Shown here: piece by piece, positions 1 to 9,262 of the stretch | How the letters are laid out: every line of letters begins with the position of its first letter | Position numbering within the stretch: position 1 is the first letter of the stretch | Origin: Sneathiella sp. | GTDB taxonomy: Bacteria; Pseudomonadota; Alphaproteobacteria; Sneathiellales; Sneathiellaceae | Length of the DNA stretch: 49,644 bases | Reading direction: 5' to 3' | Assembly (NCBI GenBank): GCA_017643685.1 | Contig: JAEPMY010000010.1 | Location: 1-49,644 of the forward strand | The notes under the pieces: model-generated | What the model saw: only the letters and a program-made list of their open reading frames with translations | The model's database searches: none | What the model was told of the DNA's origin: nothing | Made by a program: the position numbers and the translations under genes

Positions 1-484
1 GTTGACTAACACGCGCGGTGATGTTGAGCTCTTTCGCGGCGAAGATAACCTGTTTTTTCTCAACAAGAACAGATGCCCCGACTTCGTTGACGACCTTCTT
101 AACGATCGGCTCCATCTTATCTTCAATTTTACTGATGGCGAGATTACGCGAGGCTGCTAACTGACGAAGTTTTGCCTTAAACTCGCTTTCATATTCACGC
201 ATCTCTGTCGCCAGTTCTCTCTGTTTTTGGGAGAACTGCTCAGGCGGTAGGATAGCCCTTTGCTGGTTCAATGTCGTCTGACGTTCACCAAAAGATGTCT
301 GCTTTGCCTTCGCATCCGCCCGAAGCGCATCATCTTTTGCTTTCAGTTGCTTATCGATATCCTGCATCGCAGGGCTGTCAACCAGGACACGCCCCAGATC
401 CATCACTGCGATCCGTTCCTGAGCGGAGACGGTTAGCGGGGCGACGAGCGCCAGCAACATAATGACTGCCAGTTTTTGAAACAT
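1..484 (-). CDS. skp: OmpH/Skp family periplasmic chaperone (3' end cut by window)
   Basis: Periplasmic holdase chaperone that carries unfolded outer-membrane proteins to the Bam complex. The 161 visible codons start at an ATG (482-484) with a signal peptide (MFQKLAVIMLLALVAPLTVS, cleaved near SAQ), followed by the strand typical of OmpH/Skp (ERIAVMDLGRVLVDSPAMQ) and a charged, Gln/Lys/Glu-rich stretch (about residues 45-115) that would form the coiled-coil tentacles. The protein then returns to the beta body (ASVLVEKKQVIFAAKELN). The C-terminus runs off the left edge, so full length and stop are not seen. It lies 19 bp downstream of bamA, the usual bamA-ompH order, and is probably on the same transcript. 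Confidence 0.9.
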   Translation of the reverse strand, partial: MFQKLAVIMLLALVAPLTVSAQERIAVMDLGRVLVDSPAMQDIDKQLKAKDDALRADAKAKQTSFGERQTTLNQQRAILPPEQFSQKQRELATEMREYESEFKAKLRQLAASRNLAISKIEDKMEPIVKKVVNEVGASVLVEKKQVIFAAKELNITARVSQ

Positions 485-503
485 AACTACCTATATAGAA
501 TTT

Positions 504-2786
504 TTAGAATCGAGTACCAAACTCAAGCTGGAAAATCTCGTCCTTGTCGAAAGACTCTTTCAGGAAAGGATAAGAAATATTCACCTGAAGCGGCCCGAAT
601 GGTGATGTCCAGTTCACCCCAACGCCAGCAGAGGCACGGAGGCTAGCTTCGTCCACAATATCAGGATCGTTGTCATCAATGCCTGTTGCGGTACCTGCAT
701 AAACAAAAGTTCGCCCAACAAGACCAAATTCCTCAGGGAAACCTAATGGGAAACGAACTTCAGCCTTTGCGACTGCGTACACATTTGCACCAAGACCGTC
801 ACCGGATGGTTCATCACGCGGACCAATACCAGATTTTTCAAAACCACGGAAGGAACGGCCGCCAATTTTGTACCTTTGTGAGAGAATAACATCTTCACCG
901 AGGCCGAAGATATAGCCAACATCACCACCAAGGCTGAGTACAACATCGTCATCAACAATAGGGAAAAATTCAATATATTCGGCTTCAGTCGCAATTGAGT
1001 ATACATCACCACCAACCCCAGAATAAGTCTGCCCAACCGAGAATTTACGGCCTTCAGTTGGCATTACAAAATCATCAAGGTAGTTAAACGTGAATTTATA
1101 CCCGACAGACGAGATAAGGAACTCCCCTTCAGACTTCTTAATACTCGTTGAGGCATCGGCCCCGACGTTGTCAATTTTCTCATTGACCAAAGAGTAATTT
1201 ACTGAAGATGAGATATTTTCAGTGATAGGGAAACCAAACCGAATCTGCCCACCAGTGCGGCGTACATCATAGTTACCTGTGTCCTGATTATCTGCAAAAG
1301 TATGGAATAGATCAAATCCTGCGCTTAGGTCTTTATCTAAGAAATATGGTTCTGTAAAGCCGAGGTCAATCTGCTGGTTTTCAGCCCCCATTGAGATTTT
1401 AAAACGAAGGTCCTGACCGCGGCCAAGGAGGTTTCTCTCTCGGATTTGCAGATCAGCAGAAACAGAGTCTTGTGTAGAGAAACCAGCACCAACACTCAAT
1501 TCACCAGTGGACTTTTCTTGTACATCCACATTAATCACAGTTTTGTCAGGATCAGATCCTTCTTCCTGGGTAACTTCAGCTTTCTCAAAGAAACCGAGCC
1601 CCCGAATGCGTGCGCGTGACTTACGTAGCAGCGCAGTATTAAACGCATCGCCTTCAACGAGACGGAATTCGCGACGGATCACGTGGTCGAGGGTCCGAAC
1701 GTTACCTGTGATGTTAATGCGCTCGACATAAACACGAGGACCTTTTTTAATCTCAAACTTCAAACCGATTGTAAGCGCCTCAGGATCGCGATCCACTTTC
1801 GGCCGAACGTTTACAAACGCGTACCCAAGACGGCCAAGCTCGAACGTGATGTCCTGAATGCTTTCCTCAATAAGGTCTGCGTTATAAGTCTGGCCTTCGA
1901 TAGTTTTGAGAAGTGGTTTGATCTGATCTGGCTGCAGGTCTTTAAGCTCACTAACCACATCAATTTTGCCGAACTTATACTGCTTACCCTCTTCCAGTGC
2001 GAACGTGATAAAGAAACCGTCACGATCCGGTGTCAATTCAGCGATCGCAGAAGTCACCCGGAAATCCGCATAACCTTTGGAGAGGTAATATTTCCGGAGC
2101 AGCTCACGGTCATATGTCAACCGATCCGGGTCGTATGTATCTCCATCTGAGAGGAAGTTGTACCAACGGCTCTCGGTCGTGGAAATCTGACTCCGCAGAC
2201 GTTTATCTTTAAATTTCTTGTTTCCAATGAAACGAATTTTTTTGATGCCTGTTTCTTCACCTTCGTTAATCTCAAAGACGAGATCGACACGGTTTTCAGG
2301 AAGCTGGATCACTTTGGGCTCAACAACGGCAGCAAAGCGACCGCTGCGGCGATATACAGTGATCAACCGCTGCACATCATTTTGAACACGAGCACGTGTA
2401 TAGACAACCCGGGGGCGAAGTTGAACCTCAGCACTCAAAATATCATCACCGACGCGGAGGTTACCCTCAAACGCAAGACGGTTGATAATCGGGTTCTCAA
2501 CGACACTGACAATGACGGCGCTGCCTTCACGGCGGATGGAAACGTCAGCAAACAGTCCTGTATTAAAGAGAGCTTTTAGAGATTTATCGACGCGGGCACG
2601 ATCATAAGGGGACCCTACTGTGAAGAGCAGATAGGATTTTACAGTAGCCGCCTCAATCCGGCGGTTACCTTCGATACGCAGATCGCTGATAACGCCTGCA
2701 GACTGAGCATATGCCACATTCTGAGCCGAATAAGTAACATTAAGAACTGCCGCAAAAAGCATGCAGACAAAAACTGTTACGCGCAA
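504..2786 (-). CDS. bamA: Outer membrane protein assembly factor BamA
   Basis: Central pore of the Bam complex, which inserts beta-barrel proteins in the outer membrane. The 760 residues begin with a signal peptide (cleavage near AYAQ, about residue 28), then five POTRA domains (about residues 30-425; starts ISDLRIEGNRRIE, INRLAFEGN, IKKIRFIGN, FGKIDVV, VERINITGN), then the 16-strand barrel. The lid-loop motif appears as SFRGFEKSGIGPRD, equivalent to VRGF. The last residue is Phe in the C-terminal beta-signal (LEFGTRF). The start chosen is a TTG (2784-2786) preceded by a G-rich ribosome site (GGTGGGAAT); an in-frame ATG at 2762 would leave a shorter, less basic signal peptide. It sits 53 bp after rseP. 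Confidence 0.96.
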   Translation of the reverse strand: MRVTVFVCMLFAAVLNVTYSAQNVAYAQSAGVISDLRIEGNRRIEAATVKSYLLFTVGSPYDRARVDKSLKALFNTGLFADVSIRREGSAVIVSVVENPIINRLAFEGNLRVGDDILSAEVQLRPRVVYTRARVQNDVQRLITVYRRSGRFAAVVEPKVIQLPENRVDLVFEINEGEETGIKKIRFIGNKKFKDKRLRSQISTTESRWYNFLSDGDTYDPDRLTYDRELLRKYYLSKGYADFRVTSAIAELTPDRDGFFITFALEEGKQYKFGKIDVVSELKDLQPDQIKPLLKTIEGQTYNADLIEESIQDITFELGRLGYAFVNVRPKVDRDPEALTIGLKFEIKKGPRVYVERINITGNVRTLDHVIRREFRLVEGDAFNTALLRKSRARIRGLGFFEKAEVTQEEGSDPDKTVINVDVQEKSTGELSVGAGFSTQDSVSADLQIRERNLLGRGQDLRFKISMGAENQQIDLGFTEPYFLDKDLSAGFDLFHTFADNQDTGNYDVRRTGGQIRFGFPITENISSSVNYSLVNEKIDNVGADASTSIKKSEGEFLISSVGYKFTFNYLDDFVMPTEGRKFSVGQTYSGVGGDVYSIATEAEYIEFFPIVDDDVVLSLGGDVGYIFGLGEDVILSQRYKIGGRSFRGFEKSGIGPRDEPSGDGLGANVYAVAKAEVRFPLGFPEEFGLVGRTFVYAGTATGIDDNDPDIVDEASLRASAGVGVNWTSPFGPLQVNISYPFLKESFDKDEIFQLEFGTRF

Positions 2787-2839
2787 ATTCCCACCCCCCG
2801 AGCGGACAAAGAAAAGTCTTTAGTTTTTAAAAGCTTTCG

Positions 2840-3991
2840 TTACGAAAACAGACCCGTGAAAAAGTCCTTTACCCAAGGCTTATTCAGGTCATTCCATGTT
2901 GCAAATATCATTAGCATTAGAACGAGTGTTAGTCCAATGCGGAAACCATATTCCATAAATTTTTCGCTAACAGGACGCCCAAGAACAGCTTCCAGCGAAT
3001 AAAACAGCAGATGTCCGCCATCCAGCATTGGAATTGGGAACAAATTGATCAGGCCCAAGCTGATAGATACAAAAATCATAAAGTTGAATAGGGACAAGGC
3101 ATTCTGGGTAAAATCCTGCCCCCGTTTGGCGGCATCGCCAGACATTTTCAGGATACCGAGCGGACCGCTCAACTCCTGAGTATCACGGGCGCCCGTGATC
3201 ATCTGCCATGCACCTTTTAGCGTCGCAGCAGTCACAAACCAGGTCTGATCGACCGCACTGACCAGAGCTGAGCCCGGACCATGGTCTTTAAATTCACGTT
3301 GAGTGGAGCGAATGCCCAGCTGACCGATTTTCTGCGTATTACCGTCAGCATCTTTATATTCAACAATATCTGGAACAATGTTGAGAGATACCAGCTCCCC
3401 ACTGCGGTCAATGACCATCTTAAGCGGCTCATCCAACCCAACAATCACATGTTGGCGGAGTTGTTCAAAACTGTCGATTTCATCCCCATCAACTGAGAGA
3501 ATACGATCTCCCGGCAGAATACCGGCCTCGTAAGCCGCACTATTTTCAACGACCTCAGAAGCGACAGGTGGCGTGTGCGCCTGCCCCAGGAAAAAGTGCA
3601 TTGCGGTCAATGCGACGATGGCAAAGATATAGTTTGCGGCCGGCCCCGCAAAAACAACTGCCGCCCGCTGCCACAAAGGCTTATGATGGAACGAGACTTT
3701 CTGCTCTTCGGGGCTTAACGCGTCGATGTCACGTTCCGCATTACTGGCAACGCCAGCATCCCCAAAAAATTTGACATATCCGCCAAATGGAATGGCGCTC
3801 ACCCGCCAGCGGCAGCCATACTTGTCGTACCAGCCAAACAATTCACGGCCAAAGCCAATGGAAAATGTATCCACTTTAACGCCACATAGGCGCGCCACTT
3901 TGTAATGGCCATACTCGTGGATAAACACAAGTACGGTAATGACAATCAGAAAGGCAGGAATATAAACCCAATTTTCTGCAATCCAGCCCAT
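2840..3991 (-). CDS. rseP: RIP metalloprotease RseP (site-2 protease, M50)
   Basis: Intramembrane zinc protease that cleaves anti-sigma factors and leftover signal peptides in the inner membrane. The zinc-binding HExxH motif is visible in the first membrane helix (FIHEYGHYKVARLCGVKV), and the second metal-ligand motif near the C-terminus (NLFPIPMLDGGHLLFY). One PDZ domain lies between (EAGILPGDRILSVDGDEI), fewer than the two of E. coli RseP as far as I can see. I start at ATG 3989-3991 because GGAG lies seven bases before it; an upstream in-frame TTG at 4003 adds four residues. It lies between dxr and bamA, a standard neighbourhood that ties envelope stress to barrel assembly. Confidence 0.95.
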   Translation of the reverse strand: MGWIAENWVYIPAFLIVITVLVFIHEYGHYKVARLCGVKVDTFSIGFGRELFGWYDKYGCRWRVSAIPFGGYVKFFGDAGVASNAERDIDALSPEEQKVSFHHKPLWQRAAVVFAGPAANYIFAIVALTAMHFFLGQAHTPPVASEVVENSAAYEAGILPGDRILSVDGDEIDSFEQLRQHVIVGLDEPLKMVIDRSGELVSLNIVPDIVEYKDADGNTQKIGQLGIRSTQREFKDHGPGSALVSAVDQTWFVTAATLKGAWQMITGARDTQELSGPLGILKMSGDAAKRGQDFTQNALSLFNFMIFVSISLGLINLFPIPMLDGGHLLFYSLEAVLGRPVSEKFMEYGFRIGLTLVLMLMIFATWNDLNKPWVKDFFTGLFS

Positions 3992-4021
3992 TGCTGTCTC
4001 CAATCACAAATTACATGTCTT

Positions 4022-5215
4022 TTAAATCAGTGAAGATGCTTTGCTTCGTGCCCATGCATCTGCCGCCATCACATCGTCGATATTGTGTAGAATACCAAAA
4101 TTTGAAGCCTGAAGCACTTTATCAACGATTGTGGCGATTTCAAGAAAACCGATTTTTCTCTTCAGAAAAGCCGATACCGCAATTTCATTCGCTGCATTAA
4201 GAATTGCCGGCGCCCCGCCCCCAGCTGTCAGCGCTTCACGCGCCAACCGAAGGGCCGGAAAGAGAGTTTCATCAGGTTCAAAAAATGTCAGAGATGAAAT
4301 CTTCGCCAAATCCAGCCGCTCAGCTTTAAAACTGTACCGGTCTGGCCATCCCAACGCATAAGAAATCGGTGTGCGCATATCCGGGGATCCCATCTGCGCC
4401 AAAACAGACCCATCTCCATACTCAACCATACTGTGCACCACAGATTGCGGATGCACGATGATATCAATCTGATCTTTTTCAACCGGGAAAAGGTGATATG
4501 CTTCAATAAGTTCGAGGCCCTTATTCATCATGGTTGCTGAATCAATCGAGATCTTAGCCCCCATATCCCAGTTGGGATGCGCCAATGCCTGATCCGGTGT
4601 AACGAACGCCATAAATTCGTGGCACTTCCCATGAAAAGGCCCGCCCGAGGCCGTCAGAATAATTCGCTCGATGGAGGAAAGCTGATCCTGCTCAAAAACC
4701 TGAAAAATAGCATTATGCTCGCTATCTACCGGTAAAAGATGAGCTTGCTTTTTGGCAACCTCCGCCATGACGATATCACCAGCACAGACAAGCGCTTCTT
4801 TGTTGGCGAGCGCAACCACCTGCCCCGTTTTAATAGAACTTAAGGTTGGTGCCAGTCCTGCGGCCCCGACAATCGCCGACATGGTCCAATCAACAGGTTC
4901 TGCCGCTGCTTCTATAAGCGCGTCCTCACCCGCTGCAACTTCAATTGAGGTTCCCTGCAAAAGGTCTTTGAGCTCCTGATATTTATCTTGATCTGCGATG
5001 ACAGCAATATCAGCATCTAGTGCCTTCGCCTGTTTTGCCAATTCTGTTGCATTGCTATGCGCGGTCAGAACAGCGATATCAAAAGCGTCGGGGGCTTCTT
5101 CAATGAGGCGAATAGTACTGCATCCCACAGACCCGGTAGAACCTAAAATGCTGACCCGCTTTACGCCGTTTGCTGTCGCACCCGCTTTGATGTCTATTTC
5201 TGCCACATCCGTCAT
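4022..5215 (-). CDS. dxr: 1-deoxy-D-xylulose 5-phosphate reductoisomerase
   Basis: Converts DXP to 2-C-methyl-D-erythritol 4-phosphate with NADPH, the committed step of the MEP isoprenoid pathway. The 397-residue protein has the NADPH-binding start (VSILGSTGSVGCSTIRLI), the ALANKEALVCAG motif, the metal/substrate motif DSEHNAIFQ, and the conserved SIDSATMMNKGLELIEA helix. A short N-terminal extension (about 18 residues) precedes the Rossmann fold. It starts 2 bp after the cdsA stop, so the two are probably translated together. Isoprenoid supply fits the nearby uppS, which consumes isopentenyl diphosphate. Confidence 0.97.
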   Translation of the reverse strand: MTDVAEIDIKAGATANGVKRVSILGSTGSVGCSTIRLIEEAPDAFDIAVLTAHSNATELAKQAKALDADIAVIADQDKYQELKDLLQGTSIEVAAGEDALIEAAAEPVDWTMSAIVGAAGLAPTLSSIKTGQVVALANKEALVCAGDIVMAEVAKKQAHLLPVDSEHNAIFQVFEQDQLSSIERIILTASGGPFHGKCHEFMAFVTPDQALAHPNWDMGAKISIDSATMMNKGLELIEAYHLFPVEKDQIDIIVHPQSVVHSMVEYGDGSVLAQMGSPDMRTPISYALGWPDRYSFKAERLDLAKISSLTFFEPDETLFPALRLAREALTAGGGAPAILNAANEIAVSAFLKRKIGFLEIATIVDKVLQASNFGILHNIDDVMAADAWARSKASSLI

Positions 5216-5217
5216 GA

Positions 5218-6027
5218 TTAACTACCAGCACACATTTTAAGGATATATAGGGCAGGCGCGACAAAGAGCACACCATCAAGCCGATCCAGCACCCCACCAT
5301 GACCCGGGATCAGGTTGCTCGCGTCCTTGATATCAAAATATCTTTTCCAGCCAGATTCAAAGAAATCTCCGACTTGGGCCAAAATGGCAAGTCCGGTCCC
5401 AACGAATGCAAGGATAAGTGGCTGAACATCCAAATCCAACAGATACCGGTTCACCAAAATGGCTGTCAGTGCAGCACAAAGCATCCCACCGATCAAACCT
5501 GCCCATGTTTTGTTTGGGCTAATGGCCGTGGCAATCTTGGGGCCGCCAATCCCCCGCCCGACGAAATACGCCCCAATATCGGTTGCCCAGACAATTAAAA
5601 ACAAGGACAGCGTCCAATACATACCCGCATCATCAGTCCCTCGAATTTCGAGCAACGAAATAACTGGAATTCCAATATAGACAGGGCCAAGGAAACCGCC
5701 GCGCCACTCTCTCTCTTCTTTTTGGAACCAGGTAAGTCCCAAAATACCCAAAGAAGCAAAGGCAGCGCCCAGCACCGCAACTTCGACAAAATCATCAAAT
5801 GCGAAATACAGCGCGACCAACAGCCAGATTGACACAAGCAGAATATAGCTTGAAACATTTTTCTGAAAGGAAGTCCGACACCACTCAACACTCATGCCAA
5901 CAGTGGCAAGCGCCAGAAATAATAGGTACCAGAAACTTCCATAATAAATCGCAGCAACGGCGATCGGCGCCAATACAAGCGCCGACATAATTCTTAACTG
6001 TAATGAGGAAAAAGACTGACTAGGCAC
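5218..6027 (-). CDS. cdsA: Phosphatidate cytidylyltransferase
   Basis: Makes CDP-diacylglycerol from phosphatidic acid and CTP in the inner membrane, the entry to phospholipid synthesis. Multiple membrane spans are visible (for example PIAVAAIYYGSFWYLLFLAL), and the family signature is at the C-terminus: FDIKDASNLIPGHGGVLDRL with the two Asp residues that bind metal. The start is uncertain. An ATG at 6060 would overlap uppS by 41 bp. I prefer the GTG at 6025-6027, which gives the family's usual short lead before LQLRIMSALVLAP and overlaps uppS by 8 bp. Confidence 0.94.
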   Translation of the reverse strand: MPSQSFSSLQLRIMSALVLAPIAVAAIYYGSFWYLLFLALATVGMSVEWCRTSFQKNVSSYILLVSIWLLVALYFAFDDFVEVAVLGAAFASLGILGLTWFQKEEREWRGGFLGPVYIGIPVISLLEIRGTDDAGMYWTLSLFLIVWATDIGAYFVGRGIGGPKIATAISPNKTWAGLIGGMLCAALTAILVNRYLLDLDVQPLILAFVGTGLAILAQVGDFFESGWKRYFDIKDASNLIPGHGGVLDRLDGVLFVAPALYILKMCAGS

Positions 6028-6754
6028 TGATGGCACCGTAACGTCGATTACGAGTAGCAAACTCTTCTACAGCAATTTGCAAGTCCTGCTTGGTAAAGTC
6101 AGGCCACAGGATATCCAAAAAGAAAAATTCAGCATAAGCAGCTTGCCAAAGCAGGAAGTTGCTAATCCGTTTTTCACCGCTTGTACGGATAATCATATCT
6201 GGATCCGGAATATCTGAAGTCTGTAGAAAATCACCAAAATTCTCTTCAGAAATATCTTCGGCGTTTACGTCGCCTGATTTTACTTTTTCAGCTAATCTTT
6301 TGGCAGCTTCAGCAATCTCTGCCCGGCCGCCATAACTCAGCGCTATAGTCAAATGCAGTTTATCTTTATCCGCTGTTTTTTGAACCAGCTCCTCCGCCAG
6401 TTTTTGAACATCTTTTGGTAACCGATTGATATCACCTATAAAAGTGACCTTTACATCGGCTTCCAATAGAGATTTCAATTCTTTCTTGAAGAAGAAACGG
6501 AACAATCCCATCAAATGATTGACTTCTTCGGTCGGACGGGCCCAATTTTCAGAAGAAAACGCAAACAGTGTCAGGTAAGGAATGCCGAACTCCCGGCATC
6601 CTTTAATAGCCTCTCGCACAGCGTTCGCCCCCTGCTCATGCCCTTGCATGCGAGACATGGAGCGGCGATTAGCCCAGCGACCGTTGCCATCCATAATGAT
6701 GGCAACATGCTCAGGCCGCGATGGCAGAAGATCTTTTTTCCCAACAACCTCCAT
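6020..6754 (-). CDS. uppS: Undecaprenyl diphosphate synthase (cis-prenyltransferase)
   Basis: Condenses eight isopentenyl diphosphates on farnesyl diphosphate to give the C55 lipid carrier for peptidoglycan and polysaccharide. The 244 residues contain the signature HVAIIMDGNGRWAN with catalytic Asp22, the substrate motif FAFSSENWARP, and the closing region II with SGEKRISNFLLWQAAYAEFF. This last stretch carries the Arg residues that bind diphosphate (RTSGEKRIS). It starts 6 bp after the frr stop and overlaps cdsA. Confidence 0.97.
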   Translation of the reverse strand: MEVVGKKDLLPSRPEHVAIIMDGNGRWANRRSMSRMQGHEQGANAVREAIKGCREFGIPYLTLFAFSSENWARPTEEVNHLMGLFRFFFKKELKSLLEADVKVTFIGDINRLPKDVQKLAEELVQKTADKDKLHLTIALSYGGRAEIAEAAKRLAEKVKSGDVNAEDISEENFGDFLQTSDIPDPDMIIRTSGEKRISNFLLWQAAYAEFFFLDILWPDFTKQDLQIAVEEFATRNRRYGAISA

Positions 6755-6760
6755 CTGTGA

Positions 6761-7318
6761 TCAGACCTGCATGATTTCCTTTTGCTTTTCGCCAAGGGCC
6801 TCATCGACCTTCTTCACATATGTGTCTGTCAGCTTTTGAATTTCATCTTCCGCTAATTTCACATCATCTTTGGAATAGTCACCGTCTTTTTCTGCCGCCT
6901 TCGCATCATCAATACCGTGACGACGTACGTTACGGATCGCAACTTTTGCCTGCTCCGCATAGCCACTGGCAACTTTTGTCAGGTCAACACGACGCTCTTC
7001 GGTCAGTTCCGGGATCGGCACACGAACGGTTGTCCCGTCGACAACCGGGTTCAGACCAAGACCAGAGTTACGAATGCCTTTTTCAACAGCGGACACATTG
7101 CCTTTGTCCCATACGGCGACGGCCAGCATACGTGGTTCTGGGGCACTTACAGTCCCAACCTGCTGCAACGGCATTTCTGCGCCATATGATTCAACCGTTA
7201 CTGGCTCCAGAAGGCTCACGTGAGCACGGCCAGTCCGCAGGCCTGCAAATTCCTGCTTGAGCGCGTCCAACGCGCCATTCATACGTTTTTCTAGATCTTT
7301 AAAGTCAGGCTCAGCCAT
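6761..7318 (-). CDS. frr: Ribosome recycling factor
   Basis: Splits post-termination ribosomes together with EF-G. The 185-residue length is exactly that of the family, with conserved blocks [20 protein letters not shown] and [24 protein letters not shown]. The ATG at 7316-7318 is preceded by a strong ribosome site (GAGGGAG, about 6 bp upstream). A TTG five codons further upstream overlaps that site and is unlikely to be the start. It sits 71 bp after pyrH, the usual pyrH-frr pair. Confidence 0.97.
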   Translation of the reverse strand: MAEPDFKDLEKRMNGALDALKQEFAGLRTGRAHVSLLEPVTVESYGAEMPLQQVGTVSAPEPRMLAVAVWDKGNVSAVEKGIRNSGLGLNPVVDGTTVRVPIPELTEERRVDLTKVASGYAEQAKVAIRNVRRHGIDDAKAAEKDGDYSKDDVKLAEDEIQKLTDTYVKKVDEALGEKQKEIMQV

Positions 7319-7389
7319 CGAATTCTCCCTCAAACAGTACGATATATCGTTCCTGATACTGGTTATAGTAAAAACGCGGCAAAATCGCG

Positions 7390-8106
7390 TCAGACAACCT
7401 CAGTAAATTGTCCCTCTTTACACAAAACGTGTGAAAATGCCCCTTCTTCGTGAATAGAAAAGACAAGAATTGGAATGTTATTCTCGCGCGCCAGAGAAAT
7501 GGCAGCTGCATCCATAACTTTCAGATCCTTTGCGATCACTTCCAGATGTGTCAGTGTTTCAAAGCGAACAGCGTCATCAAATTTATTCGGATCTTTATCG
7601 TAAACGCCGTCCACATTTGTCCCTTTTGCAAGGGCATCACATTTCATTTCAGCTGCACGGAGTGCCGCGGCAGTATCAGTTGTGAAGAACGGATTACCTG
7701 TCCCTGCAGCGAAAATAACGATACGACCTTTTTCAAGGTGACGCTCTGCCCGACGGCGGATATATGGCTCACAAACAGTTGCCATTGGGATAGCAGACAA
7801 CACTCGGCTGTCCATGCCTTCTTTTTCAATTGCATGCTGAAGGGCCAATGCGTTCATGACCGTGGCCATCATACCCATATAATCGGCATTGGCCTGGTCC
7901 ATCCCTTGCGCCGTCCCAGAGACACCCCGGAAGATATTACCGCCCCCCACGACGATACAAATCTCAACACCCATTTCGTGGGCCTGTTTTACATCGCGTG
8001 CAATGCGGGATGCTGTTTCAACATCAATGCCATATTGTTGGTTCCCCAAAAGAGCCTCACCAGAGCATTTCAACAGAACCCGTTTATATTGTGGCTTATT
8101 TGACAT
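7390..8106 (-). CDS. pyrH: Uridylate kinase (UMP kinase)
   Basis: Phosphorylates UMP to UDP for pyrimidine nucleotides. The 238-residue protein belongs to the hexameric bacterial amino-acid-kinase type. It has the N-terminal phosphate loop [14 protein letters not shown], the glycine-rich [10 protein letters not shown], the UMP-binding Asp region ([16 protein letters not shown]) and the ATP-site block [20 protein letters not shown]. It follows tsf across 151 bp holding the tsf terminator, so it probably needs its own promoter in 8107-8200, although I could not point to a convincing one. Confidence 0.97.
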   Translation of the reverse strand: MSNKPQYKRVLLKCSGEALLGNQQYGIDVETASRIARDVKQAHEMGVEICIVVGGGNIFRGVSGTAQGMDQANADYMGMMATVMNALALQHAIEKEGMDSRVLSAIPMATVCEPYIRRRAERHLEKGRIVIFAAGTGNPFFTTDTAAALRAAEMKCDALAKGTNVDGVYDKDPNKFDDAVRFETLTHLEVIAKDLKVMDAAAISLARENNIPILVFSIHEEGAFSHVLCKEGQFTEVV

Positions 8107-8200
8107 TATCGTCCCCGAACACAGAAAATATGACCAACAGAATTTCGGGATGACAGCATACAGGATTGTGACGAATTGAAAAGATATCCTGTCTTCCCAT

Positions 8201-8233
8201 AAAAATAAGGCGGCCTCGTAACCGAGACCGCCT
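8201..8233 (-). terminator. Intrinsic terminator after tsf
   Basis: On the minus strand an 11-bp stem (AGGCGGTCTCG with CGAGGCCGCCT, one G-T pair) closes a 4-base loop and is followed by TTATTTTT. It starts 25 bp past the tsf stop and points the same way. Confidence 0.85.
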
Positions 8234-8257
8234 GTCTTACAGAGACATGCCTGCTAA

Positions 8258-9184
8258 TTAGCCACGAACAGCGGCAGCAACTTCAGCAGCAAAATCGTCT
8301 TCTTCTTTTTCGATACCTTCACCAACGGCGAAACGAGCCATTGCTGTCAGTTTGATCGGGCTGCCGATTTCTTTCGCAGCAAGCTCGATTGCTTTCTCAA
8401 CAGTGTTTTCGCCGTCAATAACGAATGTCTGTTTCAGAAGAACAACTTCCTGGTAGTATTTATTAATACGACCACCGATCATTTTCTCGATGATTTCTTC
8501 AGGCTTACCAGATTCGCGAGCCTGCTCAGTCAGAACAGCGCGCTCACGCTCAACCAATTCTGGATCCAGATCGTCAACGCTTATGGACTCTGGGTTTGTT
8601 GCCGCGATGTGCATCGCCAGCTGCTTACCAAGAGCGTTCAGCTTGTCCGCGTCACCTTCAGATTCCAGAGCAACCAGAATACCGATTTTACCAAGGCCGT
8701 CAGTGACAGCATTGTGAACGTAAGAAGCAACAACACCGTTAGAAACTTCAAGTTTCTTCGCACGGCGCAGAGACATGTTCTCGCCGATTGTGGCGATTGC
8801 ATTTGTCAGAGTAGCTTCGACATTATCAGAGGAACCTGGGAATGTGGCCGCTTTAACAGCGTCCAGATCGTCACCAACTTCAGCAACAACAGTCGCGATA
8901 CCGGATACGAGTTTCTGGAAATCTTCGTTACGACCAACAAAGTCAGTTTCAGCATTCACCTCAACGATGGCGCCTGTGTTACCGTTGGCAACAACTGCAA
9001 CCAGACCTTCAGCAGCAACACGACCAGATTTTTTGGAAGCAGTTGCGAGGCCTTTAGTGCGAAGCCAATCGATAGCCGCATCCAGATCGCCATTGGCTTC
9101 TGTCAGGGCTTTTTTACAATCCATCATACCTGCGCCGGATTTTTCGCGCAGTTCTTTCACCAATGAAGCAGTAATAGCAGACAT
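8258..9184 (-). CDS. tsf: Elongation factor Ts
   Basis: Guanine nucleotide exchange factor for EF-Tu. The 308 residues show the N-terminal UBA domain ([20 protein letters not shown]), the core with the Phe that wedges into EF-Tu ([15 protein letters not shown]), and the second core repeat ending [19 protein letters not shown]. The start ATG (9182-9184) has GAGG eight bases upstream. It sits 78 bp after rpsB, with a terminator-like hairpin between, and is followed by a strong terminator. Confidence 0.98.
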   Translation of the reverse strand: MSAITASLVKELREKSGAGMMDCKKALTEANGDLDAAIDWLRTKGLATASKKSGRVAAEGLVAVVANGNTGAIVEVNAETDFVGRNEDFQKLVSGIATVVAEVGDDLDAVKAATFPGSSDNVEATLTNAIATIGENMSLRRAKKLEVSNGVVASYVHNAVTDGLGKIGILVALESEGDADKLNALGKQLAMHIAATNPESISVDDLDPELVERERAVLTEQARESGKPEEIIEKMIGGRINKYYQEVVLLKQTFVIDGENTVEKAIELAAKEIGSPIKLTAMARFAVGEGIEKEEDDFAAEVAAAVRG

Positions 9185-9218
9185 AATTAAATCCTCATGT
9201 CTTTAGTGTTTCGAGTGT

Positions 9219-9255
9219 AAAAAACGTGTCACACATCCATTGCGAATGTGTGACA
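9219..9255 (-). terminator. Hairpin with T-run between rpsB and tsf (attenuator-like)
   Basis: A perfect 10-bp stem (TGTCACACAT pairing with ATGTGTGACA, 9-base loop) is followed on the minus strand by CG and then six T. It lies in the 78-bp rpsB-tsf gap and would let only part of transcription pass from rpsB to tsf. A partial terminator between these genes is known from E. coli; its strength here is inferred. Confidence 0.7.
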
Positions 9256-9262
9256 AGCAGTT

